A stretch of 64,000 bases of DNA. Source: Sanghuangporus weigelae (taxonomy: Eukaryota; Basidiomycota; Agaricomycetes; Hymenochaetales; Hymenochaetaceae). Positions 47,781 to 59,962 of this stretch are shown one piece after another (the first letter of the stretch is position 1; every line of letters starts with the position of its first letter). Both the position numbers and the translations under genes were made by a program. Where the stretch lies: positions 558,001 to 622,000 of the forward strand of contig CP137327.1 of assembly GCA_033182465.1 (NCBI GenBank), given 5' to 3'. A model generated the notes under the pieces. That model was not told where the DNA came from. It was given only the letters and a program-made list of their open reading frames with translations, and did no database searches.

Positions 47781-50039
47781 CTATACATGGAGCTCCGCTT
47801 TTGCTGAACTCTGGATCTGCTTCTTGAATTCCTCCTCTGCAAGCGCAGGCTCAACCCACTCCTTCAAGAACTTATCCACTTGCTCCGGTGCCCGTCCAAC
47901 GAAACTCCGCGGATCCAACAACGCATCCAGTTGGCCCTTGATCCCGCCAAAGTACGGATCCCGTTGGACGCGTTCGATCAGGTCATTCTCCCCACCCTCC
48001 TCCTTCACAACTTTTGCCGCCTGATGCGAGAGAACCTGCGAGAAGCAAGCAAGGGTAAACCCCGCCAAAAGAAGAGACGGCACGTCAGCATATGTTACGC
48101 ATGCTCCTGAAACATGTCCCATGCTTCGACAAAATTTGAAAAGAATTGGAAGGGCCGGAAGCTCTCTCCCCATTCAATACTGAGCCTCGGCGCAAGATGT
48201 CAGAAAAAGTATGTAAAAAGCGAGCACCCACCCTGATTTTCTCATGAGCCTCCTGACGATCTCCTCCGTTCTTCACCACAGCCATGATGATATTCTCGGT
48301 GGCCATGAATGGAAGTTCTTGGCCGATTCGTCGAGCAATGACTTTCGGATACACTACGAGTCCTTCCGAGACATTTTGCAAGGTCGTCAGGACAATATCC
48401 GCCGTCAGGAACGCTTCTGGTAACGTCACCCGCCGATTCGCACTGTACATACACACAAATAACCCCTTTCGTTTTAGCATTCATTCAAGCAGGCATGCAA
48501 AAGGACGTGATTGATGAGATTTGACTGACCTATCATCAAGCGTCCGCTCGAGCCACTGCACACTGGAGGTCATCAATGCATTTTGATGCAGGACCATCAA
48601 ATGTCTCGCCAGCGAACAGATTCGCTCGCTGCGCATGGGGTTACGCTTGTACGCCATCGCAGAGCTCCCGATTTGATCAGCCTCAAAGGGCTCCTCGATC
48701 TCCTGTTCTCAAGCCATCACATCAACGTCACGAAAGAGCATTCATTTCAGCTTTATTAAATCTTGGCTTGTTCTTGGGAATGGAGCAACGGACCTTTAGA
48801 TTAGCCAGTAAACGGATGTCCGTCGCGATTTTGTGCGCTGTTGCTCCGAATGACGCGAGCGGTGCTAGGACGTCGACATCGATTTTGCGGGAGTAGGTTT
48901 GGGAGGTTACAGGATATGCATAGCTGAATCCTAAAAGCTCAGTGACTCGCTCGTCGAGAGCCTCTACCTATGTACCCGATTATCATTTTCATGTATGCTC
49001 GTCGCCTCTGTTAGAAAAATACCTTTTCGTGATTCCCATCGAATAGGGCAAGGAAACTAGCCTGTGTGCCTGTCGTGCCTTTTACTCCTCTGAAACCTAC
49101 ATCGTCTCTTGCCCGTTTGACGTTGCGCAAATCCCATAGCAATTCCTACGTCAAGTCCTTGAGTTCGGCTCCCGGATGGATCATGGAAAATAGTCGAATA
49201 CCTGGATCCATAGCGTACATCTCTTCCCGACGGTCGTAAGCTGGGCAGGTTGGAAATGCGTGAAGCCGAGCGTGGGCAGATCGCGGTATTGTCTTGCAAA
49301 GTTCGATAGACGGTCAATTACGACGACAAGCTTCGCAAGCACGAGCGTGAGCGCCTCCCGTATGAAAATCAAGTCTGCGTTGCTATTTGACAGATTTGCG
49401 GATGATCACTTAAACGCTTGTCTGAATGTATGCGCATACAAGCGGCCGAACTTACTCGGTAACGTAGCATGACGTCGCTCCTAGGCTACGGGCTCGTCAG
49501 CATACCGGTTACTATGTGTAACAAATAAGCCTGCACGTACTGGATTATACCCGCTGCTGCCGGTGCAACCGTCCCAAATGTATGTACATGCGCCATAACA
49601 TCATGTCTACGCTTCTTCTCTTCCTTAGCAGCAATATCGAATTGTTCTTTATCCAGATGCTACCGGCACAAGACATAAATAGTTACTTGATGTTAGCATG
49701 ACTATATCTCAAGCAACACCACGAGAATCGCACGAGGTTCTCTTTCATCTGTTTGATGGCCTCGTCAGAAATCGGAAGGCCAAGCTCTTTCTCCGCAATC
49801 GCTAGGTTCAGCCACAGCTTCCGCCATGTATAGAAACGCATCTTGAGAATCATAATTTCAGGACTGAGCTGAGCACCGTAATTTAACAGGTTCGACGTAC
49901 AGCAGGAGAAAACAAGTGAGCCATCTCCTTGCTAGCATACCGACTGTATGCAGCTTGTCAGTGATCTTTACATTCATTCCGTCGAGAACAAGACAGCTCG
50001 CCTTGAAAGCGGAGTCTGATACGTTTCAAACGACTCCAT
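47781..50039 (-). CDS. ADE13: Adenylosuccinate lyase
   Basis: The enzyme cleaves SAICAR to AICAR and adenylosuccinate to AMP in purine synthesis; it is a cytosolic homotetramer of the fumarase/aspartase superfamily. The spliced protein starts [20 protein letters not shown], continues [70 protein letters not shown] and [20 protein letters not shown], then [12 protein letters not shown] and the superfamily signature [20 protein letters not shown]. Next are [33 protein letters not shown] and [20 protein letters not shown]. It ends KAELHV, about 480 aa. The first intron (49944-50001) has a GC donor. The other junctions checked are GT-AG. The gene is intact and a clear single-copy housekeeping orthologue. 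Confidence 0.95.
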
Positions 50040-50254
50040 GTCTGATATGCTTCACCTACAGCAAAGGTTTCTGGCTGGATAGTCGATGGTCAAGCAACTG
50101 AAACTTTTCGTGACCGGCCGCGACCGGATCATCGGCGTAGATCAAAGAGGAAATCTAATCTTATCTCTACTCGCAAAACAATTACGTAAAGTCTCGTCTT
50201 TCTTATCTTTGATCTTGAACGAGAAATTTTTAGTTCCTTCCACTACATCCCTTT

Positions 50255-52589
50255 TTACAGTCTCGTCTGCCGGATCACATTCTCCGACATCCAGAACTTA
50301 CACCGTTCAACTTCATCTGGCGGAGCGACGTCCATTATCGATGCACTCATCAGGCTTGAATTGGACGGTTGGCTGAGAACCATACGACTTCCGCTTGAGA
50401 ACGGTAGCCACTCCGGTGAAATTAATTCCCGCGAAGCCGATGGATTCCCAGTTGAGATGAAGGACGTCCAGAAGACAACTGACTCCTTGGAGAGCGCGTC
50501 TTCAGTCTAGAAGATTGGTCAGGCGGTTAATACCAGTAGCAGAGAAAAGGAATGGTCTTCTCATTACGGAGTTGAAAGGCGTGGATGTAAAGCCTGCATT
50601 AGGAGCTGAGCTAATGGGATGAAGGTGAGTCTGGTAGCGCCGATTGGCTGAGACGAGTGTCATACGTACGTTGTTCCTAGTGTATATCCGTTCGGCAAGT
50701 TCAGGGAAATCAATGAAAGAATAAGAATAATGCTCACCGTCGAAGAGATAAAATAGATCCGAAGTATGCATTACACCTTGAAACGGAAATTCGGCGAGTA
50801 AAACCGGATTTGGAGAATTGAATCTAAAGAATCACTTTTAATCTAGCAAGACATATCTATGGTGCATCATACCTGTAGGTGAATACATTCTTGGCTCCTT
50901 TCTCTCGAGACTTGTTTGCAAGGAGCCAATCACTGATCGCAAGATTCAGAGGAATATTCAACTAGCTGGGAAGTAAACGAAAGACATACAGGCATTCCAC
51001 CATCATGTCTATAGTCCCTGCTCGATCATATTGGGTCCCGTATGGACTACCAGGTGTACCCAGTGCTGGGTAAAGGGCGAGAGCTTGTTGAATTATCTCG
51101 CTGGTCTTCACAAATCATCAGCACATTCAGATGGTAAGAGGTACTTGAGTAGGTTTTAAACTATCCTACCAGATGCGGCCAGTCGCCAAACACATTCCTT
51201 AAAACATCTTCTTCGGTCACCAACTCGTCGGGAGGCGGTAGAAGAGTGCCCTTCTGTAGTACAATGTCCGGCCACAATATCAGCTGGAGTAGAGTTTCCA
51301 GACAATACGAGTGATACTGGCAGATTAGGTAGGATACCGCTAGATCCGTCGATGACTGGACCTGGAGGTATACCTGGACCAGCGTTGATGGTGGCGACGA
51401 TGACGCCTGTAATCGGTCCTCATCATCTGATCAATGTGAAACAGCTGACCAACGGAAGCTCGACGAAGACAAGGCATAGATTCTGGTCCAGAAGCGGGAC
51501 ACCCCACGACTTCTGTGACAGTTCCCGTAAAGCATATGTCAGAACGCAGGAATTAGAGAAGAGAAAGAAGAAATTCACTGAATGCTACTTCTGCTTCCTC
51601 GGCGGTAGGCGTAGAGTTATGGCCCATAGACTGTCCGATTGCACGCTTGAACGGAGTTGGCTCAGAGCCTGGTCATATGAAGAATCAGTACAGAGTTACA
51701 CAATAATCCCGCTAACCTCCGAAGGCGACCATCTGCACTATGACACTTCCACCTCCGGCGCTTTGTCCGTCTATCGTCACTTGATCTGGATCACCACCGA
51801 ATTTTGTTATGTGGCGCTGCACCCACTCAAGTGCAGCACGTTTGTGGTCAAGTAGACCCACGTTCAGATCACCATCTTGCTGCACCGCATCATCGGCAAG
51901 GAATCCAAGCAAGTTGAGGCGGAAGACTATGGTCACTCCGACAATCTTCGTCTTGGACTGATTGACCCAGTCATATAGAGGAAATCCCTGAGATGTCTAG
52001 AATGGATTGCAATAGATATGAGCTTCGGAATGGATAATATAATTAAGCAATGTGCTTTCCCCAGACTCAAACCCTCCTCCCTTGGGAATCCATTAGTTAA
52101 TTTGTGCAAGAAATCAAACGTAACATGGATATAAACAATCACGGGCAGTTTATCTCCCTCTTTCGCATCAGCCGGCTTCCACACGTTCGGAATCAAGCAA
52201 TCTTATAGTAAGTCAGGAGTATTGGAAGAGTCGAAGAGTACTGAGCACTAACCTTCAGACCCAATGCCTACTTGAGCTGGTTGTTGAATACATGGTGGGC
52301 CCCATTTCATGCATCGGTTATGGTAACAATTCCTTAATCCACAATCATTTCTTCCAGAGGCATTGGTGCTCGAAATCGCAGGTCACCAACTGGAGGTTTG
52401 GCCATAAGGAATACCACCGAAGAACGTCACTGGACCATTGACTTCGCCCGTTGGGGATGTCGAGTTTCCAGCGAAAGCGGCGCACCCAAGATTAACCACA
52501 GGGCCAAGACGTGATGAAAGTGCCGAGCCTTTGGCAGGAAATGCCGCTATACAGAAGAGATTAATCAAAAATATTGACGAGAGGTTCAT
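50255..52589 (-). pseudogene. Decayed carboxylesterase (type B) paralogue
   Basis: This is a near copy of the esterase gene immediately upstream on the same strand (53314-55670), still carrying the signal peptide, [28 protein letters not shown]-type motifs and the GxSxG elbow as GQSAGGGS. It is broken in exon 1: an extra base near 52402 shifts the frame after GGIPYG. Codons that are Gln and Arg in the intact copy read TAA (52334-52336) and TGA (52307-52309). An extra codon lies in the GLLDHKRAALEW stretch. Much of the later frame remains open, so the decay is fairly young. The homology extends about 450 bp upstream of the start and past the stop, so the whole unit was duplicated in tandem. 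A truncated product is conceivable but would lack the catalytic Ser. Confidence 0.75.
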
Positions 52590-53313
52590 CTGTAATTCTG
52601 AAGCAACAAGGTCTGCACGGTCTTCCAGACTCGGAGTCCTTCCTTTTGCACTTTATAAGCTTTGACCTTTTGACACGTCGTATTCCGCTACAGATTGAAT
52701 GCTCCTAATGAGCCCAGAGGCCATGGCGGGCCGGAAAAGGCGCTTAATATGTGTCAAGAAGATCAAGTAGCCGCAGAAATCGTTCATGTGCGAAGTTCAT
52801 GTTCGGCAAGGTTTTTATACCTTCCAAAACCTATTGAGTTTCAAAGTCTATGAGAACGCCTTACGATTCGTGCTAAGTCTGTCTCACTGGACCGAGTGTA
52901 CCGTTCAATGGCATGACGAATAAGCATTATGCGGAAGCAGCGGGACGAACGAAGACGTGCGTTAGAAAGCGACCCGATCAAACTCATCATAGCCAAGGAC
53001 CTGGGAATATGATTGGCACGATCGGCCTGATCGATCAACGTCGATTCAACGACCATAAATGATATCTGTAAACGTCCAGACCTGTAGCAAAAAGCTGCAA
53101 GCTTCGAAAAATATCCAAAATAAATTTAGGATCTCAATTAGAGCCTATCTCGACCAACGTTATTCGCGTGATATACCAGGAGATTCCGTTAGATTACCAA
53201 ACATTTCTTTGACCTTGAACGAGAAGAGATACATAAAAATCAGATCTTTGACCGTTCCTTACTATCAGAGACGTTTTTGCGTCCCTTCCTTCTCCTTCCG
53301 AGTGCATCCTTTT
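52590..53313. other. Spacer between tandem esterase copies
   Basis: It contains the promoter of the decayed copy, with a TATA-like element (minus strand TATAAAG, 52651-52657). Sequence from about 52640 to 53060 resembles the region upstream of the intact esterase (55700-56160): shared words include CTTCCAAAAC and GATCGGCACGATCG-like strings. No additional gene. Confidence 0.55.
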
Positions 53314-55670
53314 TCACAGTCTCGTCTGCCGCGTCACATTCACTGACATCCAGAATTTACATCTCTCGATTTCATCTGGTGGTGCAACCTCCATCATCGA
53401 TGCACTAGTCGCCGCGCTCGTGTTGGATGGCTGATTGAGAACCATACGACTTCCGCTTGAAAATGGCAGCCATTCTGGCGAAATCTGTTCCCGTGAAATT
53501 GAAGGACTTCCTGCTGAAATAAATGATGTCCAGAAGGCGACTGACTCCTTCGAGAGAGCATCTTCGGTCTAGATGATTGGCAGTAAGATTTATTATTACT
53601 CGAGAGCAAATAATCTCTTCTTACGGAGTTGAAAGGAGTGAATGTAAAGCCTGCATTTGGAGCCGAGCTAGCAAAACGAAGGTAAGATGGGAAGCATTGA
53701 TTGTCGGAAGCAGACGCACGTTGTTCCTGATTTCATCGCAGTTAGCCATATTCAAAACATTGAAGAAAGAACTATATATGCCCACCATCGAAAAGATAGA
53801 AAAGGTCCGACGTATGCATTACTCCTGAAAATGGAAACTGGGAGAGTAAGACCGGATTTGGTGAATTGAATCTAACGGCAGTACATCAGATTCGTCGAGA
53901 TCAGTTCGTGAGGTGCCAGTACCTGTAGGTGAACACGTTCTTTGCGCCTTTCTCTTGAGATTTGCTCGCAAGGAGGAAATCCCTAAAAAGAAATTAAAAC
54001 TGATACTCGAAATTTCGAATGGCGAAATGTTAGAAATACAGGCATCCGAGCGACATCTCTGTGGCCATAGCACCCGCTCGTTCATACTGAGTTGCGTACG
54101 GACTACCGGGTGTACTTGGTGCCGGGTAGAGGGAAAGAGCTTGCTGAATTGTCTCGTTCGTCTTTGTGATTCATCAGTCCGTGTACATTATATGAAGTGT
54201 CTGAACGGTCAGCATAGAAGCCTTACCACGTGCGGAGAGTACCCAAACACATGCGTAATAACATCTTCATCGGTCATGAATTCGTCTGGAGGCGGTAGCA
54301 ATGTACGTCCATCAGCGGTACAATGTCCAGCCAGTATATCGATCGGAGTGAAATTCCCGGATGATATGAGTGATGTCGGCAAGTCGGGAAGAAACCCACC
54401 AGGCCCTTCAGCAACTGGAACCACGGATCCAGCTGGAACAGCATTGATGGCGGCAACGATGGCACCTGTAATCGAATTACTATCTCATCATCTGATAAAC
54501 GCGAAGGGGTTGACCAATAGAAGCTCTACGAAGGCAAGGCATGGATTCTGGTCCAGAAGTGGGACATCCTACGACTTCTGTGACATTTCCTGTAAAGGAT
54601 GTATTAGAATTAAATCGTTAATATAGAAAAGAAGCAGAGCTCACTAAATACTGCTTCTGCTTCCTCGGCGGTAGGCGTTGAATTGTGGCCTATTGACTGC
54701 CCGATTCCACGCTTGAACGGAGCTGGTTTAGAGCCTGACGATATAAGGAATCAGAAGAGAGAAGCACGGAATCGTACAGTGATTTCACTAACCTCCAAAA
54801 GCGACCATCTGCATTAGGACACTTGCAGCACCAGCACTTTCACCGTCTATTGTCACTTGGTCTGGATCGCCCCCAAACCTTGCGATGTGACGCTGTATCC
54901 ACTCGAGTGCAGCACGTTGATCAAGGAGACCTGCATTCAGTTCGCCGTCTTGTCGCACCGCGTCACCAGCAAGGAATCCAAGAAGGTCAAGGCGATAGGC
55001 CATGGTCACTCCAACAATCTTTGACTTCGACTGACTGACCCAGTCATATAGAGGAAATCCCTGAGGTGTCTGGATGGACCGAATCAACTCATGAGGATTC
55101 GAGGATTAACCATATACTTCACTTACCCCATAGTAAAATCCTCCTCCCTTCAGAAGCCCATTAGTTTACTGCGCTCAAGGAAGACATCAACGTACGTGGA
55201 TGTAAACAATCACGGGTAGTTTATCACCCTCTTTCGCGTCAGTTGGCTTCCACACATTCAGAGTCAAGCAATCTTCACTTCGAGTCAATAACCCTGGAAG
55301 AGTCGATGAATACTGGCCACTAACCTTCAGACCCAATGCCTACTTGAGCTGGTTGTTGAATACATGGTGAGCCCCAATTTCGTGCATCGGTTATGGTAAC
55401 ATTTCTTTGATCCACGGCCTTTTCGTCCAGAGGAACTGGTGCTCGAAACCTCAGGTCGCCAATCGGAGGTTTGGCATAAGGGATGCCTCCGAAGAACGTT
55501 ACTGGACCATTGGCTTCACCCGTCGGGGATGTCGAGTTTCCAGCGAAAGCGGCGTACCCAAGGTTAACCACAGGCCCAAGAGGAGACGAAAGCTGCGATA
55601 GTGCAGCACCTTCAGCAAGAGTCGCTATTATACCGAGAAAGCAAATCAAAGACATTGACGGGAGGTTCAT
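53314..55670 (-). CDS. Secreted type-B carboxylesterase/lipase, left-arm copy
   Basis: This is an alpha/beta-hydrolase of the carboxylesterase type-B family. The N-terminal signal region ([20 protein letters not shown]) is followed by [64 protein letters not shown] plus a small GGGF oxyanion exon, [40 protein letters not shown] and the nucleophile elbow [11 protein letters not shown] (Ser). [19 protein letters not shown] follows, then [14 protein letters not shown] with the catalytic His, and the end [12 protein letters not shown]. About ten exons give ~540 aa. No break was noted. It lies directly downstream of a GH17-like gene on the same strand. Its substrate may be an acyl ester of cell-wall or lipid material; the sequence does not decide this. 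Confidence 0.83.
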
Positions 55671-56216
55671 AAGGCGTCCAGAGTTTCATGGTTTTTTTTT
55701 CGTTAGTTGCGCTTTATAAGTTTTGTACCCATCATACGTCATGTCCCATCACACGCCGAATGGTTTTCAAAGTCTTCGGTGCTTACGACGGTCCGGCGGA
55801 GGCGCTCTAGATGAGTCAAAGAAGAACATGCTATCGCAGAAAACATTCCTGCTCATTACGCAATTCATATTCGGAAAAGTTTGTAAGCCCTTCCAAAACA
55901 TATTGGGCTTAAGAATGTGCGAGAATGAATTGCGCTTCACGTAGACTTTGTACTAAATTTATCTCGTTGTTTTTAAAGATGCATTTCGGCCGCGTGACAG
56001 ATCAGTACAATGTGATGCAAGAAGTGGGAAGAACGGAGGCTTCAAGTAAGTACTAGTCGCGGTAGGGAACAAAGTGACGATCGGATCATCAACCTGTATG
56101 TTATGGAATTGGAACATGATCGGCACGATCGTCATGATCGACAACAACTATCTACAAACGGCCTTCTATTAAAAGTTTCATGAAAAATCCCCGAAATAAA
56201 TTATGAGTTAGAACCT
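55671..56216. promoter_or_regulatory. Upstream region of the left-arm esterase
   Basis: A TATA box (minus strand TTATAAAG, about 55712-55719) lies ~45 bp upstream of the esterase start. The same element and spacing occur upstream of the decayed copy. The rest lies downstream of the GH17-like stop at 56217 and carries no gene. Confidence 0.5.
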
Positions 56217-57588
56217 TCAACAGGTCTGTCTAGCCATCAAGTTCTTCCACTTGGGATTCCCGCTGGAATCATATGCCCCCCAACCGTTCATATCGTCGTT
56301 GAAGCTACGCCACATCCAGCCGATACTCTTTGGCTTGAAGTAGTCCTCACAGTGACTGTCAAGTAATCCCCAATATGCATGTTCTGATTCAACAGTGACG
56401 TTAATACTCTTGCTATTGGGCGCGAAAAGTTCTTTGTTACTGGGCCATCCAGTCTATCGGCGAAAGATGCGAAGAGCATACAATCAACTTATCGATCATG
56501 GTCGAAAGCGAGAAGACCTTCACCTGTGTCACTAATAAAGGTCTTCCCTTTGCTATCTTTTCAAAGTAGTTGATCCCATCGACAAAATTGTCCCACGTGC
56601 TCTTACTGTCCCCGTTCTGCGCGTTCTGAGCGAAGTAAGGGAAGTTATTGATCATGAAAAAGTCAACTGCGTCGGCGACTGCAGTGATGTCTCCGGCAAC
56701 TTGCCAGCCATACGGCATGTCGGAGATTGATATAGGGATGTCAGACAATCCGGCGCTCTTGAAGTCAGACTTCATCTGAAGAATGTATTTAGCCAGATTG
56801 TCTGGTGAGCCTGCATCATTATCATATAGAGGCTGGGCATAACGTCAGCGATGGTTTTCAAAATTGCTAGGCGAAACATACCTCATCACCTACGGGTAAT
56901 TCAATAGTCAGTTGATCAAGGATTTATCGAGAACCGCGGAAGGAAACATACCAAGAGCGACTGCGATGACAAAGTTCGGCTTTGATATAATGGCCTAACA
57001 ATCAGGTTAGCTGGCGTCTGTCCGATTAATTTTGTCCAAAGCATATACCTGTGTCACAGCCTTCATAATTGGCACAGTAGTTCCCTCGAATGTTTGACCA
57101 CTATCCGCCAGGAGAGTCCAAACAAGAGGCATGATGTAAATCTGCGCTGTTTCTGCAGCACCCAACAAATCTATTAAGCAAATGAGACGTTCTGACGGAT
57201 GATCTTGCATGTAATCGATTCAATACCTTCATAGAAAGATACGTCTTTTCCGGAGTTACATATACCGAATGTGATTACGTTTCGAGCTCCGACTGATTTC
57301 ATGATCTTGAAGTCCTTAATTGCTTGTTCCTTTGAGGGGCAAGGCTATCATACGGAAAAATGGACTTGAAGTTCCGTATTAACAAAAAGAAGCATGTCGA
57401 CCACTTACATCGATATCATAAACGAAACCTTCGAAGGCATACATGCTCTTGAGGGCGTCAAGACGAGACGTGGCAGCGCGAGGTAGAATGTGTACCAGCG
57501 AATCGTCTTTATGGCCAATGGTCCTTACAGACATGGTTAGCAAGATAAAGGCGAAAAATGACGATGCAAGGAATGTCCGGTGCAACAT
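56217..57588 (-). CDS. GH17-like secreted glucanase, left-arm copy
   Basis: A secreted glycosidase-like protein of ~325 aa. The signal peptide region is MLHRTFLASSFFAFILLTMS, followed by SRLDALKSMYAFEGFVYDID, VITFGICNSGKDVSFYE, IMPLVWTLLADSGQTFEGTT and the 8-nt exon GTGATGAG at 56882-56889 giving Gly-Asp-Glu. Then come MKSDFKSAGLSDIPISISDM, DAVDFFMINNFPYFAQNAQN, GRPLLVTQ/TGWPSNKELFAP and SIGWMWRSFNDDMNGWGAYD, ending NLMARQTC. As in its sisters, Gln precedes TGWPS. The TGWPS intron is GT-AG here. It is head-to-head with the copy at 58634 and upstream of the esterase on its strand. Beta-1,3-glucan is the likely substrate by family, not shown by sequence. Confidence 0.82.
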
Positions 57589-58633
57589 ATTTACAAAACG
57601 GCATTAGTTCCTTCGTTCTCGATGAAACGACACGGGTCCTTTTATGCGCGCTAAGCATGCAATTCTAGGAATGATTGAATGACGTCGATTTTAAAATTTA
57701 AAATTCGAGTAACCAGGATAGCAAAACTGCGGCGTACGTCAAGATCGTATCCAAGAGCAGGATCCACGGAGTTTTGTACTACTACTATGGCTAGAAGTAG
57801 CACACAACTAGCTGGCTAATGTCTGCTTAGAGATGCCACTGAAATAGATCACATAGATATATCCCCAAGCAAGAATCCACCGGCATGAAATGTTATCCTG
57901 CTCCGGTACACCATTAGACGACGGATCAGAGTGCACAGCATGGTTGTGGCGAGATGTCAGAAATTGAAACCTTTGCGGGCCCATCTACCTCCGGACGTTG
58001 CAATACAAACGCGAGAAAGAAGGACATCAACATCAACTGAGACATGTGAGACAGATGGCTGCAAACAAACTTGATCACGCCTTCAGCAATTAGCAAAGCC
58101 CAAGATGGGACTATCGTCCTGACCAGCTCAAAGCCGATGGGGTTCGGCAAGGGAGAATTCGAACTCAGCTCGGGGTGTCCCGTATTTGTCATCCACTCTG
58201 AGACTCAAATGTATGACAATACTCGTTTTCTCAACAATAGGACACGTCAAGGTCTGAGACAGAAACTTGTCTCGAATAAAATCTGTCAAACAAACGGCAA
58301 TGGTCCTTTGTCTTCTGACTGACGTGCACACAATGGGAAGAGGGGCTCTCGATCAAAAACAATGCAACCCACGAAGTTCCGGTTCTGCTTGAACTGACTT
58401 CGACTATTCACGCCAGTTTTCTTAGCATCCGAGGACATGGTCTCCGAGCCGAGGTAAATCCATGCGGACACCCCAGTCTACCATGTGCTAACTGACATCC
58501 CCTAACTTTTCGAACGCATAGTGTCTTGTTTTCTGGACAAAAGTCTGTTCTCAACGCGTAGGTATAAAAAGATGATACTTGCCAGAAGGGTTGAGCAGTT
58601 TCGTCGGTCTACTTCAAGTCATCTTCACTCATT
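57589..58633. promoter_or_regulatory. Central divergent region of the mirrored GH17/esterase block
   Basis: This 1,045-bp region contains the axis of the inverted arrangement. Both GH17-like genes start at its edges. TATA-like elements occur near each: TATAAAAA at 58563-58570 (plus) and CATAAAAGG at about 57640 (minus). I do not see a long palindrome in the middle, so the two promoters have diverged. A ~60-codon frame or two are present without meaning. Confidence 0.5.
58563..58570 (+). promoter_or_regulatory. TATA box of the right-arm GH17-like gene
   Basis: TATAAAAA lies 71 bp upstream of the ATG at 58634, a strong TATA box of the kind seen at inducible fungal genes. Confidence 0.6.
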
Positions 58634-59962
58634 ATGAATACCTCTGCTCTCTTTCTTCTGGCATTTACTTTCTTTGGGCGGCTGGTACTCGCCTTGCCCG
58701 GGCCTGGCGATAGTCCACCAGCGAACGTGATGTCGCGAATGGACAAGATCAAGAATATGTACGCCTTCGAAGGCTTTGTTTACGCGCTTGATGTAAGTTT
58801 CGGTTACGGAGAATGGCATAATTTATATTGACGTTCGATGAATAGAATTGTCCCTCGTACGACAATATGGTATCTGACTTCACACGCATGCATTCGAAAG
58901 GCGCTAGAAACGTCATAACTTTTGATCTCTGCGGAGATGGTACGGACGCGACCTATTATGGAGGTATCTGGCTTATTTATTTTATTTTGTAACAAAAGAA
59001 GCTTATGCATTCTGCTTTTGTAGATGCCATCCGCGCAGCTGGTACTGCAGGAATTAATATGATTCCACTTGTATGGACATTACTCGACAATGGTCAATCA
59101 TTTGACGATCTCGGTGTACGGAGGATCAATGCGGTTACCCAGGTGAATTTCCTTCATTCAGACAAAGCCGATAGCCTGCTTACTTCTGTAAAGGCCGTTA
59201 TCAGTAATCCCAACCCAGTATTGGCCGTGGCAATGGGTACGTTCAACAACTGCGATTACAAGCATACTTTGACTCAAATTGACTTTATCCAGGTGACGAG
59301 GTAGGCATCTGTCGCAATCTGACTCCAGGCATCCTGGAAACTAAATTATACTTATATTTCTAGCCTTTATACGACTGGGACTTCGGCTCACCAGAGAATC
59401 TCGCGAATTATATCCGAAAGATGAAGAGCGACTTTGCAAACGCGGGTCATCCCGACATCCCAGTTTCCATTTCAGACATGGCGTACGGCTGGCAAAGTGC
59501 GGGAGATACTTCTAGCGTCGCTGATGCAGTTGACTTTTTCATGATCAACAACTTCCCATACTTCGCTTGGGATGCACAGGGTGGTGGAAGCACCACGTCT
59601 TGGAAGGACTTCATTGGTGACATCAGCTATTTTGACAGCATTGCGAACGGCAAGCCTCTCCTCGTCACGCAGGTCGGTGCTTCTGAAATTTACGAGCTAT
59701 TCTTTTGTTGATCATATTCCCGCTCAATAAGACTGGCTGGCCGAGCAACGAGGATGAATTCACGCCTAACAGCAAAACCATTGTTGTCAATCTAGAGGCA
59801 GAAAAAGGCTACTGGAACCTACTCGACAGTCATTGCGAGGACTTCTTTAAAGCTAAGAACATCGGCTGGATGTGGCGTAGCTGGGATGAGTCAGTAGCTG
59901 GTTGGGGTGTTACGTCCGATGGTAACGACAAGTGGGATTTCCATGCGCGTCAGGCGTGCTAA
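58634..59962 (+). CDS. GH17-like secreted glucanase, right-arm copy
   Basis: Seven exons (58634-58792, 58846-58963, 59024-59142, 59194-59236, 59293-59300, 59364-59672, 59732-59962) total 987 nt, 328 aa. The signal peptide MNTSALFLLAFTFFGRLVLA is followed by MDKIKNMYAFEGFVYALD, NVITFDLCGDGTDATYYG, INMIPLVWTLLDNGQSFDDL, VLAVAMGDEPLYDWDFGSPE, KSDFANAGHPDIPVSISDMA, VADAVDFFMINNFPYFAWDA, GKPLLVTQTGWPSNEDEF and NIGWMWRSWDESVAGWGV, ending ARQAC. Exon 5 is 8 nt (GTGACGAG) and encodes the putative acid/base Glu. Gln replaces the expected nucleophile Glu before TGWPS. The esterase at 60344 follows 381 bp downstream on the same strand. Confidence 0.87.
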
